A DNA stretch of 64,000 bases, from assembly GCA_003223135.1 (NCBI GenBank), contig QHXX01000023.1, forward strand, positions 128,120 through 192,119. Direction: 5' to 3'. The DNA is from Acidobacteriota bacterium (GTDB taxonomy: Bacteria; Acidobacteriota; Polarisedimenticolia; Gp22-AA2). This document shows, in pieces, positions 45,875-57,371 of this stretch (its first letter is position 1; each line of letters begins with the position of its first letter). The translations under genes and the position numbers were made by a program. The notes under the pieces are model-generated. The model was not told the origin of the DNA and searched no databases. It saw only the letters and a list, made by a program, of their open reading frames with translations.

Positions 45875-47427
45875 CTACTTCTCGAACAGCTCCTGCGCCT
45901 TGACGACGCGCACCCGCTCGCGGTTGATCGGGAGGGGAAACGCCTCGATCTCCCTGTCCTCCTTGAGCAGCGCCTCGCTCGTAGTCGGCGTCTGGTAGGT
46001 GATCGGCGTCGGCTTGCCGGACAGGAGCGTCTCCTTCATGGCAGAGGCGTTCTCGGTGACGATCGCCACCGCCAGGTTCACCGCCTGGAGGTGGCGCTTC
46101 ACGGCGGCGTTCACATCCTCGAGCTTCAGGCGGGGCAGCTCCTCCTGGATCCGATCGATGAAAAACTTCGTTCCGTAGAACTCCGAGTCCATCTTGGTGC
46201 CGAGACGCCGGCTGAGGCCCTGCGTCCACAGGCGCGAGTAGTTCAGGAGGAACTTGCGGGTCGCTTCGAAATCCTGCACGCTCAGACCGCCGTCCACCAG
46301 CATCTTCAGCTCCCGCACCGCCTGGCGCAGGGCGAACAGGGCGTTGGGGTGCGGCACCGGCCGGATCCAGATGCTGAAGTACTGCTGCCGCCGAGCGATG
46401 TTGGGCACGGGAAACGTGCTGCCGCCATCCTGGATGAAATTCTCGATGTACGAGTAGTCGCCGTAATTGAGCCCGCGCTCGCCGCGCATCTTGTTCATCA
46501 GGCGGCCGTTGAACGTGCGGTGCTCGCCGAGGTAGGAGTTCGCCACCATGAGGGCGTAGAAGTCCTTGTCGGCGCGCGTCACGCCGATCGGGAAGCCGAT
46601 CGAGATGGCGGTCGCGGGCGCGGGCTTCTCGACGAACATCACCTCCACGCCCGAGAGGGCCCGCGGCTTATCGAGCTTGACCTCGGGCGTGCCGCCCCGG
46701 GGCAGCACCGCGAAGTCCTGCCTCAGCGAATCGACCATGCCCATCGGAAAGCCGCCCGCGACTCCCAGGACGGCGTTCCTCTGCGCGGCGCACCGCCGGT
46801 AATGGGCCTTCATGTCGTCGAGCGTGATCGACTTCAGCCCCTGCACGGTGCCGATGTCGAGCTTCTGGTACGGATGGCCGTCGTACATCAGCCACTGGAG
46901 CGCCGCCTTGCCGAGCCCCTCGTCGTCGTTGCCCCGCAGGTTCGTTTCGATGGCGGCCAGGAGGATGTCGCGGCTCCGCTTGAAGTCGCTCTCGTCGAAA
47001 CGCGGCTGCAGAAGAATGCCGGTGAGCAGATCGTAGTAGGCCTTCAGGTGGTCGCGGTGCACGTTGCCTATGAACGTGGTGAGCTCCTTGTCGGCCTGCG
47101 CGTCGATGGTTGCGGCCATCGGATACAGACGCTCGGTCACCTCCTGGTACGTGAGCTCCCTGGTGCCGCCCTGCGCGATCGTCATGGCCGTCAGGGCATT
47201 CAGCCCTTCCTTCCCCGGCGGGTCATTGATCGCTCCGCAGCGGAACTGGATGCGGAACGCGACGAGGGGCGAGGAGGGGCTCGGCAGGAGGCTCATCCTG
47301 ATCGGAGCCTCCGCGCCCTGGTTCGACGTCGGCTTCATGGTCTTCTTCTCCTTCGTGTCCGCGGCCCCGATCGACATCAGGCTCAGAAAAGCCGCGAGGC
47401 CGCAGGCGACAGGAAGCGGTCGCGGGG

Positions 47428-47431
<4 letters not shown>
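45875..47431 (-). CDS. M16 peptidase family protein, probably inactive subunit
   Basis: M16 fold; no HxxEH at the expected place; ATGA overlap with upstream M16 gene. Confidence 0.85.
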
Positions 47432-48852
<1,421 letters not shown>

Positions 48853-48903
48853 CGGGGATCTCCTGAGTTTGAGGGGCGACATCTTAGCACAGCGCGATCG
48901 CGT

Positions 48904-49875
48904 TCATCGCGCCGGTCCTTTGGGCGGCGGCGCGCGTCGTACGATTCCGATCACGTTCGGGACAGGCCAGGCGGCGTGGTTGTCATCGTCCTCGTTGAAG
49001 CCGGACTCGTAGCTGCCGACCCACTCGTACTCCCGCCCGCCGCTCGTCACGTAGAGCTGGGCCTCGGGCCCGCCCTCCACGTACAGGGCGCGCTCGATCC
49101 CCGCCGGCAGCGCCATCAGGATGTCGATCAGGTCGTGCGTGCTGTAAGGCGAGCGCACGTGGACGAACAGGACGCGCCCCTGCGCGTCCCGGCCGATCGC
49201 CGCCGTGCTCCACCGGCGCGGCTGCGGGCTCCAGACATTCCTCCCCTTGCAGGAGATCATCCGGATGCTCTGCACCAGAGTGCCGTACCTGCCCCGCAGG
49301 GCCTCGAAATCATCGCAGTCGCGGTCGATGATCGTCACCGGCGGCACGGAGGCGTCCAGACGATCGAACGCCAGGATGGCCCGATCCTTCGAGAGCCGAG
49401 AGTTGTTGGTGTGCGTCCCGGTCTTCATGAGCGAGACGCTGGTACGATGATCGATCTGGTACATGCTGGCGTTGATGGCCGCCACCAGACCGGCCCGCGC
49501 GCACCACGCCTTCGCCGTCAGCGGCCGCCCCTGTCCCGACGCGGAGGCATTCATGAGACGGAGGTCGAAGCGGGCGGGGTCGACGCGCAGCAGACGGACG
49601 ATCGAGTCGCCTCGATCGGACGGCCGGGGCGATGGGAACTCGCCCAGATCGAGACCGGGCTCGAGGGCGCGCCAGGCCTTCGCCTCCTTCCTGGCGGGCG
49701 GCGCGGGACCGTCCGGCCGCGCGGGCGCGAGAGCCGGAGCGCCGTCCGCCGCGACGAGCATCACGAGACCCGCCACTGCAACCGTCATCACGAGGCCCGC
49801 CGCCGCGGCGCCTGCGGGCGCTCTCACGAGCCGCCCCCCGCGCCCGCGGACAACGTGCGCCTGGTCTCCGATCAT
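48904..49875 (-). CDS. phosphodiester glycosidase (NAGPA-domain) family protein
   Basis: TM anchor; 'AINASMYQIDHRTSVSLMKTG', 'ALYVEGGPEAQLYV'; ATGA overlap with upstream gene. Confidence 0.75.
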   Translation of the reverse strand: MIGDQAHVVRGRGGRLVRAPAGAAAAGLVMTVAVAGLVMLVAADGAPALAPARPDGPAPPARKEAKAWRALEPGLDLGEFPSPRPSDRGDSIVRLLRVDPARFDLRLMNASASGQGRPLTAKAWCARAGLVAAINASMYQIDHRTSVSLMKTGTHTNNSRLSKDRAILAFDRLDASVPPVTIIDRDCDDFEALRGRYGTLVQSIRMISCKGRNVWSPQPRRWSTAAIGRDAQGRVLFVHVRSPYSTHDLIDILMALPAGIERALYVEGGPEAQLYVTSGGREYEWVGSYESGFNEDDDNHAAWPVPNVIGIVRRAPPPKGPAR

Positions 49876-51362
49876 GACCCGACGTACCTGCTCTTGACGC
49901 GCAGGTCGCGGTCGCGAAACGGCCCCTGGCCGAACTCGTGCACCTCCACCTCGACGCAGCCGCGGTCGAACATGCGCGTGACCTCCCGGAAGTCCTGGTT
50001 GCAGGCGACCAGACCGTCGAAGAACAGGTCGCGCAGCGCCTGCGGCGGCGCCATCTCTCCCCGGAGGTCCTTCACTTTCTCCAGATGGATCTTCAGCCTC
50101 CGGTCGATCTTCTCGTCCTCGTAGCTCACCATCTGGAAGGAGTTGATCTGCTTCACCAGCACCGGATGCCCGTTGATGATGCCTTCCAGGTCGGTGGGAT
50201 ACACCTTGGCCCCGTAGAACGGCACGGTCAGGTCGGCGCGGCCGAACACGAACAGGATCGGGAACCGGCTTGGCCGCGGCGCCAGGTCCGCGATCGCGAT
50301 GCCCCGGGCGGCAAGTTTCCGCCCCAGCTCCGCATAGGTCATGACCCCGCCCTGATCCATCAGGTTGTAGCGGATCTTGGGCGCGGCGCTCCGCAGCCGG
50401 CCGATGGTGAAGATCAGCTCGCCGTCCGGGGGAAGACTCTCGATGAGGTAGGTCGCGGCGTTGTACTGGAAGATCATCGGCGGCGTGTCGCGGCCGAACA
50501 GCTCGCGGCTCAGAACCCGGTCCGCGGCGCACCTGCGGCGGAGGTTGATCGTCATCTCGGTCTCGACCCCGATGTTGATCTCCAGGTCCGAGGCGCCGTA
50601 GGAGGAGATGACGCTCCGGAAGTATTTCAGGAGGTGGGCCCGCAGGCCCTCGGAGATCCCCTCGCCGCCGACGATCAGGTCCATGTGGAACGGCGACAGG
50701 TCGATCGCCGTCGTATCGACGAACGACTTGATGAACGGCGGGTAGCCGAACACCAGGTAGCGGTAGCGCGGCCCGAAGATGGTCAGCGTGTTTTCGAGCT
50801 TCTTCTGGTCGGGGCCGATCGACTTCAGGATGCCGACGTCCACCAGCGACATCGACACGTTCATTCCGGTGGCCCACGGGCCGAGCGCGAAGCAGTTGAG
50901 AAGGATGCAGCCTCGGTCGCGGTACCGCATGGCGTAATTGGTCATCAGGATACGCTTGACGTCGCGGCGCTCCTCGGCGCTGCGCACCCAGTTGTTCGGC
51001 ACGCCGGACGATCCGGACGACTCGTCGATCACGACACCGCTCGCGGGAAGCGTCCCGTCATAGCAGCGCTCCGCGATGCCGTGGCGCTTGACATAGTTCT
51101 CCTTGGTCATCACCGGGACGCGCCCCAGGTCCCACGACCCCCGCCCGTCATGGCCCGCCTCCTCGAGAAACCTCCGGTACGCCGGGCAACGGGCCTGCCC
51201 CTTCAGGAAGACCGCCCGCGCCCGCAGCCTCCCGACCGCCGCCAGCGCCGGCTGCACCGGCCCCGCGTTGAGCAGTAGGTAGGTCCGGGGGCTGAGGCTG
51301 AACAGAAGCCGCAGCATCCAGAGGGCCGCGACCGCGGCGCGCACGAGAGCCCGCTCAATCAA
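49872..51362 (-). CDS. PaaK/CapK-like (coenzyme F390 synthetase-like) adenylate-forming protein
   Basis: 'IDESSGSSGVPNNWVRS' P-loop-like motif, 'SSYGASDLEINIGVE'. Confidence 0.8.
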   Translation of the reverse strand: MIERALVRAAVAALWMLRLLFSLSPRTYLLLNAGPVQPALAAVGRLRARAVFLKGQARCPAYRRFLEEAGHDGRGSWDLGRVPVMTKENYVKRHGIAERCYDGTLPASGVVIDESSGSSGVPNNWVRSAEERRDVKRILMTNYAMRYRDRGCILLNCFALGPWATGMNVSMSLVDVGILKSIGPDQKKLENTLTIFGPRYRYLVFGYPPFIKSFVDTTAIDLSPFHMDLIVGGEGISEGLRAHLLKYFRSVISSYGASDLEINIGVETEMTINLRRRCAADRVLSRELFGRDTPPMIFQYNAATYLIESLPPDGELIFTIGRLRSAAPKIRYNLMDQGGVMTYAELGRKLAARGIAIADLAPRPSRFPILFVFGRADLTVPFYGAKVYPTDLEGIINGHPVLVKQINSFQMVSYEDEKIDRRLKIHLEKVKDLRGEMAPPQALRDLFFDGLVACNQDFREVTRMFDRGCVEVEVHEFGQGPFRDRDLRVKSRYVGS

Positions 51363-52392
51363 GAAGGATCGCCTCCACCGGGCGCCGGTAGCTGCGCGGC
51401 GGCTCGTCCGAGCGGCCGATCTTGAAGATCAGCCAGATGTCGCGGATGCCCGTCTCCTGCAGCATCCTTTCGTTGGCCTTCTTGTTGGTCACCAGGTTGC
51501 CGTAGGGGTGGATGTACAGCCGGTGCCGCGCCGTCTCCAGCCAGAAGTGGATCAGGAAGCGCCCGGTCCGGAAGGCGTCCTCGGGGCGCCAGAAGCCGCC
51601 GGCCAGGAGTCCGAGCGTGGGAACCCGGCCGATCTGGTCGCGGTACATCTTCCACAGCAAGGGACGGGTCAGACGGAGCTGCAGGAGCCAGGGAAGGCGG
51701 GCGATCAGGAAGAACTCGAGGCGCGACGCGTTCATGCAGCGATAGTCGAGGCCGTCCCTGTGCCTGCGCGCCGCGCCGTCGGTGAAGCGGAACCAGGAGA
51801 CGATCTCGTCGTGATAGTCGGGCGCGTTGAGATCGTCGAACAGCGCCTCGGTGTTCCACGCCAGGATTCTCTCGATGCGCGAAGGGTCTGTGATCGCCTC
51901 GTATCTCTGGTCCCACTCGTTCGCGATCCGGGCCAGGGCATGGGCGGCGTCGGCCGGGACTGGGTCCGGCCGCAGGGAGATGCGCGACGTCTGCCGGCGC
52001 AGGAAGAGATCGCCCGGATACGCCGGCGGCGCCGCGCCATCCTGCGACAGCCGCAGGCGCGCGAACGGCAGCATCGTCTCGCGCGTGGCCGCGATCGCTT
52101 CCGGGGTGTAGCGCGACGGATCGTGGTGCAGCGAATGCTCCAGCCGCATCCCCCGGTGAGCCGCCAGCAGACCCAGCGCCTCGATGAACATCCCCATCGT
52201 CAGGATGATGAAGGACCCGGTGACGTCCTCCTTCGGCAATGTCCGCTCCTTGTCGATGAACAGGTCGGCCTCGCGGTCGGAGTTCACCCGCACGCGCCAC
52301 GGCTGCACGTTGTGCGGCGACGGGGCGTGGATGGCGGTCTCGAGGAGCGTTGTCCAGATCTCCGCCCTCTTCGCACCGGCGCCCCTACTCAT
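51355..52392 (-). CDS. Acg-like nitroreductase-family protein
   Basis: 'AIHAPSPHNVQPWRVRV', 'RRQTSRISLRPDPV', 'FLIHFWLETARHRLYIHPYGNL'. Confidence 0.75.
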   Translation of the reverse strand: MSRGAGAKRAEIWTTLLETAIHAPSPHNVQPWRVRVNSDREADLFIDKERTLPKEDVTGSFIILTMGMFIEALGLLAAHRGMRLEHSLHHDPSRYTPEAIAATRETMLPFARLRLSQDGAAPPAYPGDLFLRRQTSRISLRPDPVPADAAHALARIANEWDQRYEAITDPSRIERILAWNTEALFDDLNAPDYHDEIVSWFRFTDGAARRHRDGLDYRCMNASRLEFFLIARLPWLLQLRLTRPLLWKMYRDQIGRVPTLGLLAGGFWRPEDAFRTGRFLIHFWLETARHRLYIHPYGNLVTNKKANERMLQETGIRDIWLIFKIGRSDEPPRSYRRPVEAILLD

Positions 52393-52547
52393 GGCACCCC
52401 TCGAGCAACCGGCGGCGGACTCTTCGACTTGCGGCGTCGCAGGGCTCCATGCAGGGCATCAGGAAGCCTCCGGTCTTCCGCGAGGCGCAACGGACCGGCG
52501 CCTTCGCGACTGATCATTCGGACGAACCTCGATCGGCCGCCGGCCGC

Positions 52548-53041
52548 TCAGTTGGCCTCGGCTCCCGGGATGTCACCCTGCGGGAACTGGAGACTGTCGT
52601 GCTCGTGGAGCACCTTCCACTTGCCCGACGATTTCTCGAGCACGAGGGTCATCGCCATGCGCATCTGGGCCTGGTTCTCGCCCACTGAAAGATCGATGGT
52701 CACCGGGGCCACGACCGGGCGTACCCCGGGCCCAGCAAGATGACGTCCATCGTCCCGAGAGAGAGCCGATGCGTCCCCTGCGAGCCGGCAAGCTTCTCGA
52801 CCTCGGAGCGGATCGAGTCCCAGCCGCGATTGATGACCCCCATTTCGGCCGTGGACACTTCCGATCTCTTGCTCACGAGGTCCATGACGGCGGTCGGGTC
52901 GGCGCCGTTGTTGGCGTCGATGTATGCGCGCACGAACCTCTGAACCTCGTCCCGCCTCGGCGGGGCGTCGGCCGCCCCCGGGAGCCCGATGAACCCGGCG
53001 ACGACAACCACGACGATCAGAACCTCGCGTGCCCGTGCCAT
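52548..53041 (-). pseudogene. secreted SnoaL/NTF2-like protein with frameshift
   Basis: 'RFVRAYIDANNGADPTAVMDLVS...MDVILLGPGYA' then frame change to 'VVAPVTIDLSVGENQAQMRMAMTLVLEKSSGKWKVLHEHDS'. Confidence 0.6.
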
Positions 53042-53069
53042 GAGCGTGATCCTCCTCGTCGACCTGCCC

Positions 53070-54287
53070 TCAAGCGTGAGTGCTATGGTCGAACGACCCG
53101 TCCCGCAGGAACTTCAGCGTCTGCTCGATGACCTGCCGGCTATTCATGATGAAGGTGTGCGTGCGGGGGACGACCAGGAAGTCGGTCATGCCCCGGACCT
53201 TCGCCCGCTCGACCGCGACGAACCCATCGTCCGGCCCGGGGATGAGCCAGGAGAACAGGGGATTGATGCTGCGGTCCCCCGTGATCACGCCGAGATCGAA
53301 GTCGACGGGGCCGAGCCGGGCAGGGAGGCCCGCGGGATCGGTCCCGAGCCGCGGGCGGTTCGGACCGCCGGCCCTCCGGACCAGTGGGAGCTTCCGAAGC
53401 AGGTCGGCGAGCTCGCTGCCGCCGTTCGGCGGGCTGAGCATCACGACCCTCCCCAGGTTCGGCAGCGGCCTATCCCTCAGGTAGTAACGCAGGAGGATCC
53501 CGCCGAAGGAGTGCGTCACGAAGTGGACGCGCCTTTCGGGGGACTCGCCGATCTCCGCCAGCCGCGCGCCCAGGTCATCGGACAGATTCTCGATCGGCCG
53601 CCGGCCGGCGCGATATCCCACGTTGATGACCGTGTAGCCTCTCCGCGACAGCGCCTCCTCCAGCCGCCTCATCGAGTGCTTTGTGCGGTTGATCAGTCCC
53701 TTCTGGAGCATCTCCCTGGCGCGCTGGAGTCGCTGGGCGGGGTTTCCCTCTCCGGGGCCCGCGGCCGTGCTCTCCGAGGTGCCCGAAGCACTCCCGATGG
53801 CGATCCCTCCCGACTTGGCACGGATCTCCTCGATCTCGCGAACCCTTCGCTTCTCCCGCCAGGCCTGCTCCTGGGCCTGGCAGATCCGGTAGACGGCCGC
53901 CGCCTGGGACTTGCGAAGACCCGTGATCGCGAGCAACCGGGTCCCCTGAGGGGCGACCGCCAGGTCGCCGCCCTGGACCGCGCTCACGAGAAGGTCCGCA
54001 CCGAACACACCGACGGTCAGCCGCGCGTCCCTCTGGTCCTGCCAGCGGATATCCTGCGGCACGAACCCGCCGATGAGACCCCTCTGCAGGAGGATCAGAC
54101 GGCCGGTCGTGGCGCCGACGATCAGGCGGCGATGGCCGAGCGCGAACAGGCGACGCTGCACGGCGTAGGCCTCGAGACTCTCCCCCTGCACGAGCAGGCC
54201 CCGCAGGTTTGCGAGCGCCGCGCTCAGCCTCCCGGATTCCTCGCCATCGTCCCGCAAGCTCCCTCGATCGGCCGCACCGGTCTGCAT
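53070..54287 (-). CDS. chimeric protein: N-terminal PH-like/SHOCT part fused to N-terminally truncated lipase-type alpha/beta hydrolase
   Basis: SHOCT-like 'AQRLQRAREMLQKGLI' joined to lipase 'NRTKHSMRRLEEALSRRGYTVINVGY...VTHSFGGILLRYYL'. Confidence 0.65.
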   Translation of the reverse strand: MQTGAADRGSLRDDGEESGRLSAALANLRGLLVQGESLEAYAVQRRLFALGHRRLIVGATTGRLILLQRGLIGGFVPQDIRWQDQRDARLTVGVFGADLLVSAVQGGDLAVAPQGTRLLAITGLRKSQAAAVYRICQAQEQAWREKRRVREIEEIRAKSGGIAIGSASGTSESTAAGPGEGNPAQRLQRAREMLQKGLINRTKHSMRRLEEALSRRGYTVINVGYRAGRRPIENLSDDLGARLAEIGESPERRVHFVTHSFGGILLRYYLRDRPLPNLGRVVMLSPPNGGSELADLLRKLPLVRRAGGPNRPRLGTDPAGLPARLGPVDFDLGVITGDRSINPLFSWLIPGPDDGFVAVERAKVRGMTDFLVVPRTHTFIMNSRQVIEQTLKFLRDGSFDHSTHA

Positions 54288-54321
54288 TCGTCCTCCTCCT
54301 TCCGGAAATGCACCCATTCCG

Positions 54322-54843
54322 TCACAAAGATGGCGGCCGCAGGAAGGCCCCGAGATGCACGCGCGCAATCCCCTTGTTGTCGGCGATCTCGGCCGCCACG
54401 CCCTGATAGTTCGAGTTCACCGCCGGCGTGAGCAAGGTCAGGCTTCGCCAGGGCGGAAGCCTGCACTCCGGGAATGCCGAGCGCAGGCGGCGAGCCAGGT
54501 TCGAATCGAGCGGCAGCTCGAGCCATTCCTCGGCCCTCTCAAGCCGAAACTGGGTGCAAATATACCTGTTGTAGAAGGCCTCCCTCAAGAACAGATCGAT
54601 GACGTTCCGGGCCGCGCCCCAGGAGCGCCCCCCGGACGGCAGGGCCTGTCTGAGCCTCTCGGTCGAGGCGTCGAGCCGAGATAGAAAACTGCCCCCGCGC
54701 CGCTCTGCGAATTGCCCGAGATCGAGAGCCGCACAGAACCGGCAGGCGACCGCGGCGACCTCCCCACGCCCGCGGAGGGCCGAATCGCGCACGGCGGACA
54801 CGGCCGCCCCCTGCCGCAGGATGCGAACGAGATCGCCGCGCAT
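54322..54843 (-). CDS. conserved hypothetical protein
   Basis: Coding-like ORF abutting GNAT gene (TGATG). Confidence 0.55.
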   Translation of the reverse strand: MRGDLVRILRQGAAVSAVRDSALRGRGEVAAVACRFCAALDLGQFAERRGGSFLSRLDASTERLRQALPSGGRSWGAARNVIDLFLREAFYNRYICTQFRLERAEEWLELPLDSNLARRLRSAFPECRLPPWRSLTLLTPAVNSNYQGVAAEIADNKGIARVHLGAFLRPPSL

Positions 54844-55385
54844 CAGTATCGCGCTTCCGCGGTGTGCTCGGCGCGTTCTAGCTCGAAGCGAATGACCCCG
54901 GGCTCCGAGCCTTCCCCCACAGGGCGGAAGCCGCATTTGCGGAGGACGCCGATCGAGGGCGCCAGCCCGGCGAGGGTCTCGGCGATGACGCGCTTTACGG
55001 CGGGCAGGGTGAAGGCGTGGGCGACGAGCCCGCGCACAACCTCCGAAGCGTAGCCCCGGCGTCGGTGATCGCTCACGATCCCGTACCCCACTTCGACGGT
55101 GCCATCGTCGGACGGCGGTCCCTTGTACCCCGCGCTCCCCACGAGGGTGCGGCCGCCCCCGGCGTCCCTGAGCACGACGAAGTGAAGCCACCACCCCGCC
55201 TGGTCGGCGCCTGCCGCGAGCCTTTCGAGCGTGAACTCGAGAGACGCCGGGTCGAGGTATTCCGGCGGCCACGTGGCGGGCACGGCGGCGCCCAGCCCGG
55301 CCGCGAGAGCACGCGGGCCATGAAGCGCGGCGCGTGTCAATGCAGGCGTGGCCGGCACGAGCTCAAGACGTTCCGTGCGAATCAC
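54843..55385 (-). CDS. GNAT acetyltransferase (RimJ/RimL-like)
   Basis: 'EVGYGIVSDHRRRGYASEVVRGLVAHAF'. Confidence 0.85.
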   Translation of the reverse strand: MIRTERLELVPATPALTRAALHGPRALAAGLGAAVPATWPPEYLDPASLEFTLERLAAGADQAGWWLHFVVLRDAGGGRTLVGSAGYKGPPSDDGTVEVGYGIVSDHRRRGYASEVVRGLVAHAFTLPAVKRVIAETLAGLAPSIGVLRKCGFRPVGEGSEPGVIRFELERAEHTAEARY

Positions 55386-55639
55386 TCGGCCTCTTTATGT
55401 TGTCCGTCGCTCATCCGCGCGAGCCCGCGGCCGGGTCGATCCGAGCCGCGTACACCAGAAGCGCTCCCGGCAACTCGCCGCGCAGCGCGTGGGCGGTCGC
55501 CGCCACGGCGAGCATGTGCCAGCGGGGGGATGCCGTCGAGCCGAGCCCGGCGGCTCCGAATGCGGACTGAGCGCTCTGAAGGAGGACGACGGCGGTTGTC
55601 TACCGATACCGACGCCACCGGACCCTCCAACGCTCTTTC

Positions 55640-56032
55640 TCAAAAGCGGCGCTTCCTTGCAAGGGCATCGATGCTCAGGCGACCCGATCCCCTGGATGCG
55701 ATATACAGAAAGACGAAACAGTACAGAACCGCGAGCTCGCCCTTGTTGACGATCGGCCAGAATCCGCCCGGCGCGTGCGCCATGAAATAGGCTACGGCCA
55801 TCATGCCGCTCGCGACGAAGGCGGCGTAGCCTGCGCCTAGTCCCAGCCCCACGAGACCGCCTCCGAAGAACTCGATGATTCCCGCTGCGACCATCAGCGG
55901 ATTGGAAAGCTGCCTTTGACCGCCGAGTGCGCCGAACAGCTTCTGGGCTCCATGGCATGCGAACAAAAACCCGACCACCATGCGCATGAGAGCGTAGATC
56001 ACCTCTGAATGCCTTCCCAGCCATCGCTCCAT
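55640..56032 (-). CDS. DoxX family membrane protein
   Basis: 'RMVVGFLFACHGAQKLFG', 'GIIEFFGGGLVGLGL'. Confidence 0.85.
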   Translation of the reverse strand: MERWLGRHSEVIYALMRMVVGFLFACHGAQKLFGALGGQRQLSNPLMVAAGIIEFFGGGLVGLGLGAGYAAFVASGMMAVAYFMAHAPGGFWPIVNKGELAVLYCFVFLYIASRGSGRLSIDALARKRRF

Positions 56033-56316
56033 GATCGGCTCCTATGGTGAGGCCCCTGCGGGCGGGTCGCGTCGAATCCTCTCAGGGTCAGCGATCAATA
56101 GTCTCCCCTCAAACGGTTGCGCCGATGACCATGCCGTCGATGACGATGACGCCGTCCCGGGCCATCCATCGCGGCATGTTCCTATCCCGCCGGTGGAGCG
56201 AGGCACCGATCGATGTGGCGATCGCCGTGGGGCGCATCGATTCGCCTATCGTCCCAGTGGAAGGTCGGTCCCGCCCCGGGCAAGCCACGGCACGCGAGCG
56301 CGCACGCCGGTCCGCT

Positions 56317-56643
56317 CTATTCGGGCCATGTCAAACACGCGACGAACTTGACCCAGAGGAAGCCCGGCAATTCGCCCCGCTTCGGCTCGGTGCGACGTAG
56401 ATCGAGAACGTCGAGCGTCCCCCGGCCAAACGCCTCGATACGGTCGACCTTTGCCAACATCTTCTCCGCATATTCGTCGTAGTCGATCGTTCGCCCGACC
56501 TCCGGAGAAAAGATGAATTCGCGGTGAACTCCGGGCGCGTTCGTGCTGCCGTCGTTCGCCGCTCTATTGTCCGCGTTTCGAAAGTGCCAGGCATACAGGT
56601 GCCGTGCATTAGTTCCACGCAGGGGAAGCGTGAATCGCGACAA
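56317..56643 (-). CDS. hypothetical cassette-encoded protein
   Basis: Coding-like ORF starting just beyond the attC-like repeat; open frame extends back toward the repeat; start uncertain. Confidence 0.45.
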   Translation of the reverse strand: MSRFTLPLRGTNARHLYAWHFRNADNRAANDGSTNAPGVHREFIFSPEVGRTIDYDEYAEKMLAKVDRIEAFGRGTLDVLDLRRTEPKRGELPGFLWVKFVACLTWPE

Positions 56644-56676
56644 ATCCTCATCTCGAGACGGTTCAAAAACACCGCC

Positions 56677-56772
56677 ATCTAACGCCCCGGTTCAGGCGCG
56701 GCGGGCGCACGCCTGTCGCGGGTCATCCCACCGCCCAACCCGCCCTCCGTCGCCTGCATGCGGTGGTTAGGG
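56677..56772 (-). repeat. attC site (putative)
   Basis: Plus strand ATCTAAC...GTTAGGG; minus arms CAGGCGACGGAGGGC / GCCCGCCGCGCCTG with extrahelical A. Confidence 0.8.
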
Positions 56773-57296
56773 ACTACCGGGCTGGGACGACCGCTCAGCT
56801 CCAGCCCACGGCGGGCAATGTGAAGCATCTTCTCGACCGAAGCGTGCACGGTGCCGTCGGCACTCGTTAAGTCCACCTGGAACACCCTGTCGATTTTCCC
56901 CGTCCCGTCGAGCTCGGATCGGATCGCGTCCAGCTCTTCGGGCGCGATCTCGAATCGGGCATACAGCGTCGTCCGACCTGGTCGCCGAAAACGAATGGTG
57001 GCCGCCTTGTCCCAGACGACGTACCCCTCGCCGAGCAACTTGATCAGCATGACCATGTAGATAGGATCCACCGCTCCGTAAAGACTTCCGCCAAAAATCG
57101 TGCCGACGTAATTTCGCGTCCGCCAGGACAACGGCAGGCGAACGCGGACTTCATGCCAGTCCGGTGCGATATATGTGATCCGCCCCCCCGTGCCCCAGTA
57201 GGCGGGGAACAGGTTGAAGCCCCACCGGAGCAGACGCGTGCGCCAGGTCTCGGGGATTGACCTCGTGCCTGGATTACCGACATTCGCATTCGTCAT
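56679..57296 (-). CDS. DUF4442/thioesterase-like protein with attC-encoded C-terminal tail
   Basis: 'NYVGTIFGGSLYGAVDPIYMVML'; tail 'PNHRMQATEGGLGGGMTRDRRAPAAPEPGR' translates the attC; stop lies in its end box. Confidence 0.75.
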   Translation of the reverse strand: MTNANVGNPGTRSIPETWRTRLLRWGFNLFPAYWGTGGRITYIAPDWHEVRVRLPLSWRTRNYVGTIFGGSLYGAVDPIYMVMLIKLLGEGYVVWDKAATIRFRRPGRTTLYARFEIAPEELDAIRSELDGTGKIDRVFQVDLTSADGTVHASVEKMLHIARRGLELSGRPSPVVPNHRMQATEGGLGGGMTRDRRAPAAPEPGR

Positions 57297-57318
57297 AACG
57301 GTCCACGGCGAGTGCCCG

Positions 57319-57370
57319 ACGCTCCGCGTAGCCCGCGGCAGGCAAGGACGGACGCCGCACGGATGTCGAC
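57319..57370 (-). repeat. degenerate attC remnant (weak)
   Basis: 'CGACGCTCCGCGTAGCCCGCGGCAGGC' resembles the 60690 repeat 'TAACGCTCCTCATAACCCGCGGCAGAC'; no intact core boxes. Confidence 0.35.
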
Positions 57371-57371
57371 C

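Noticed and set aside
55382-55630. Possible small gene or fragment between GNAT and DoxX
   Set aside because: One frame gives a vaguely protein-like stretch but no recognisable motif or start; cannot be supported
56044-56400. Plus-strand 118-aa ORF near the left end of the cassette array
   Set aside because: No start context or family signature, and overlaps the better minus-strand ORF
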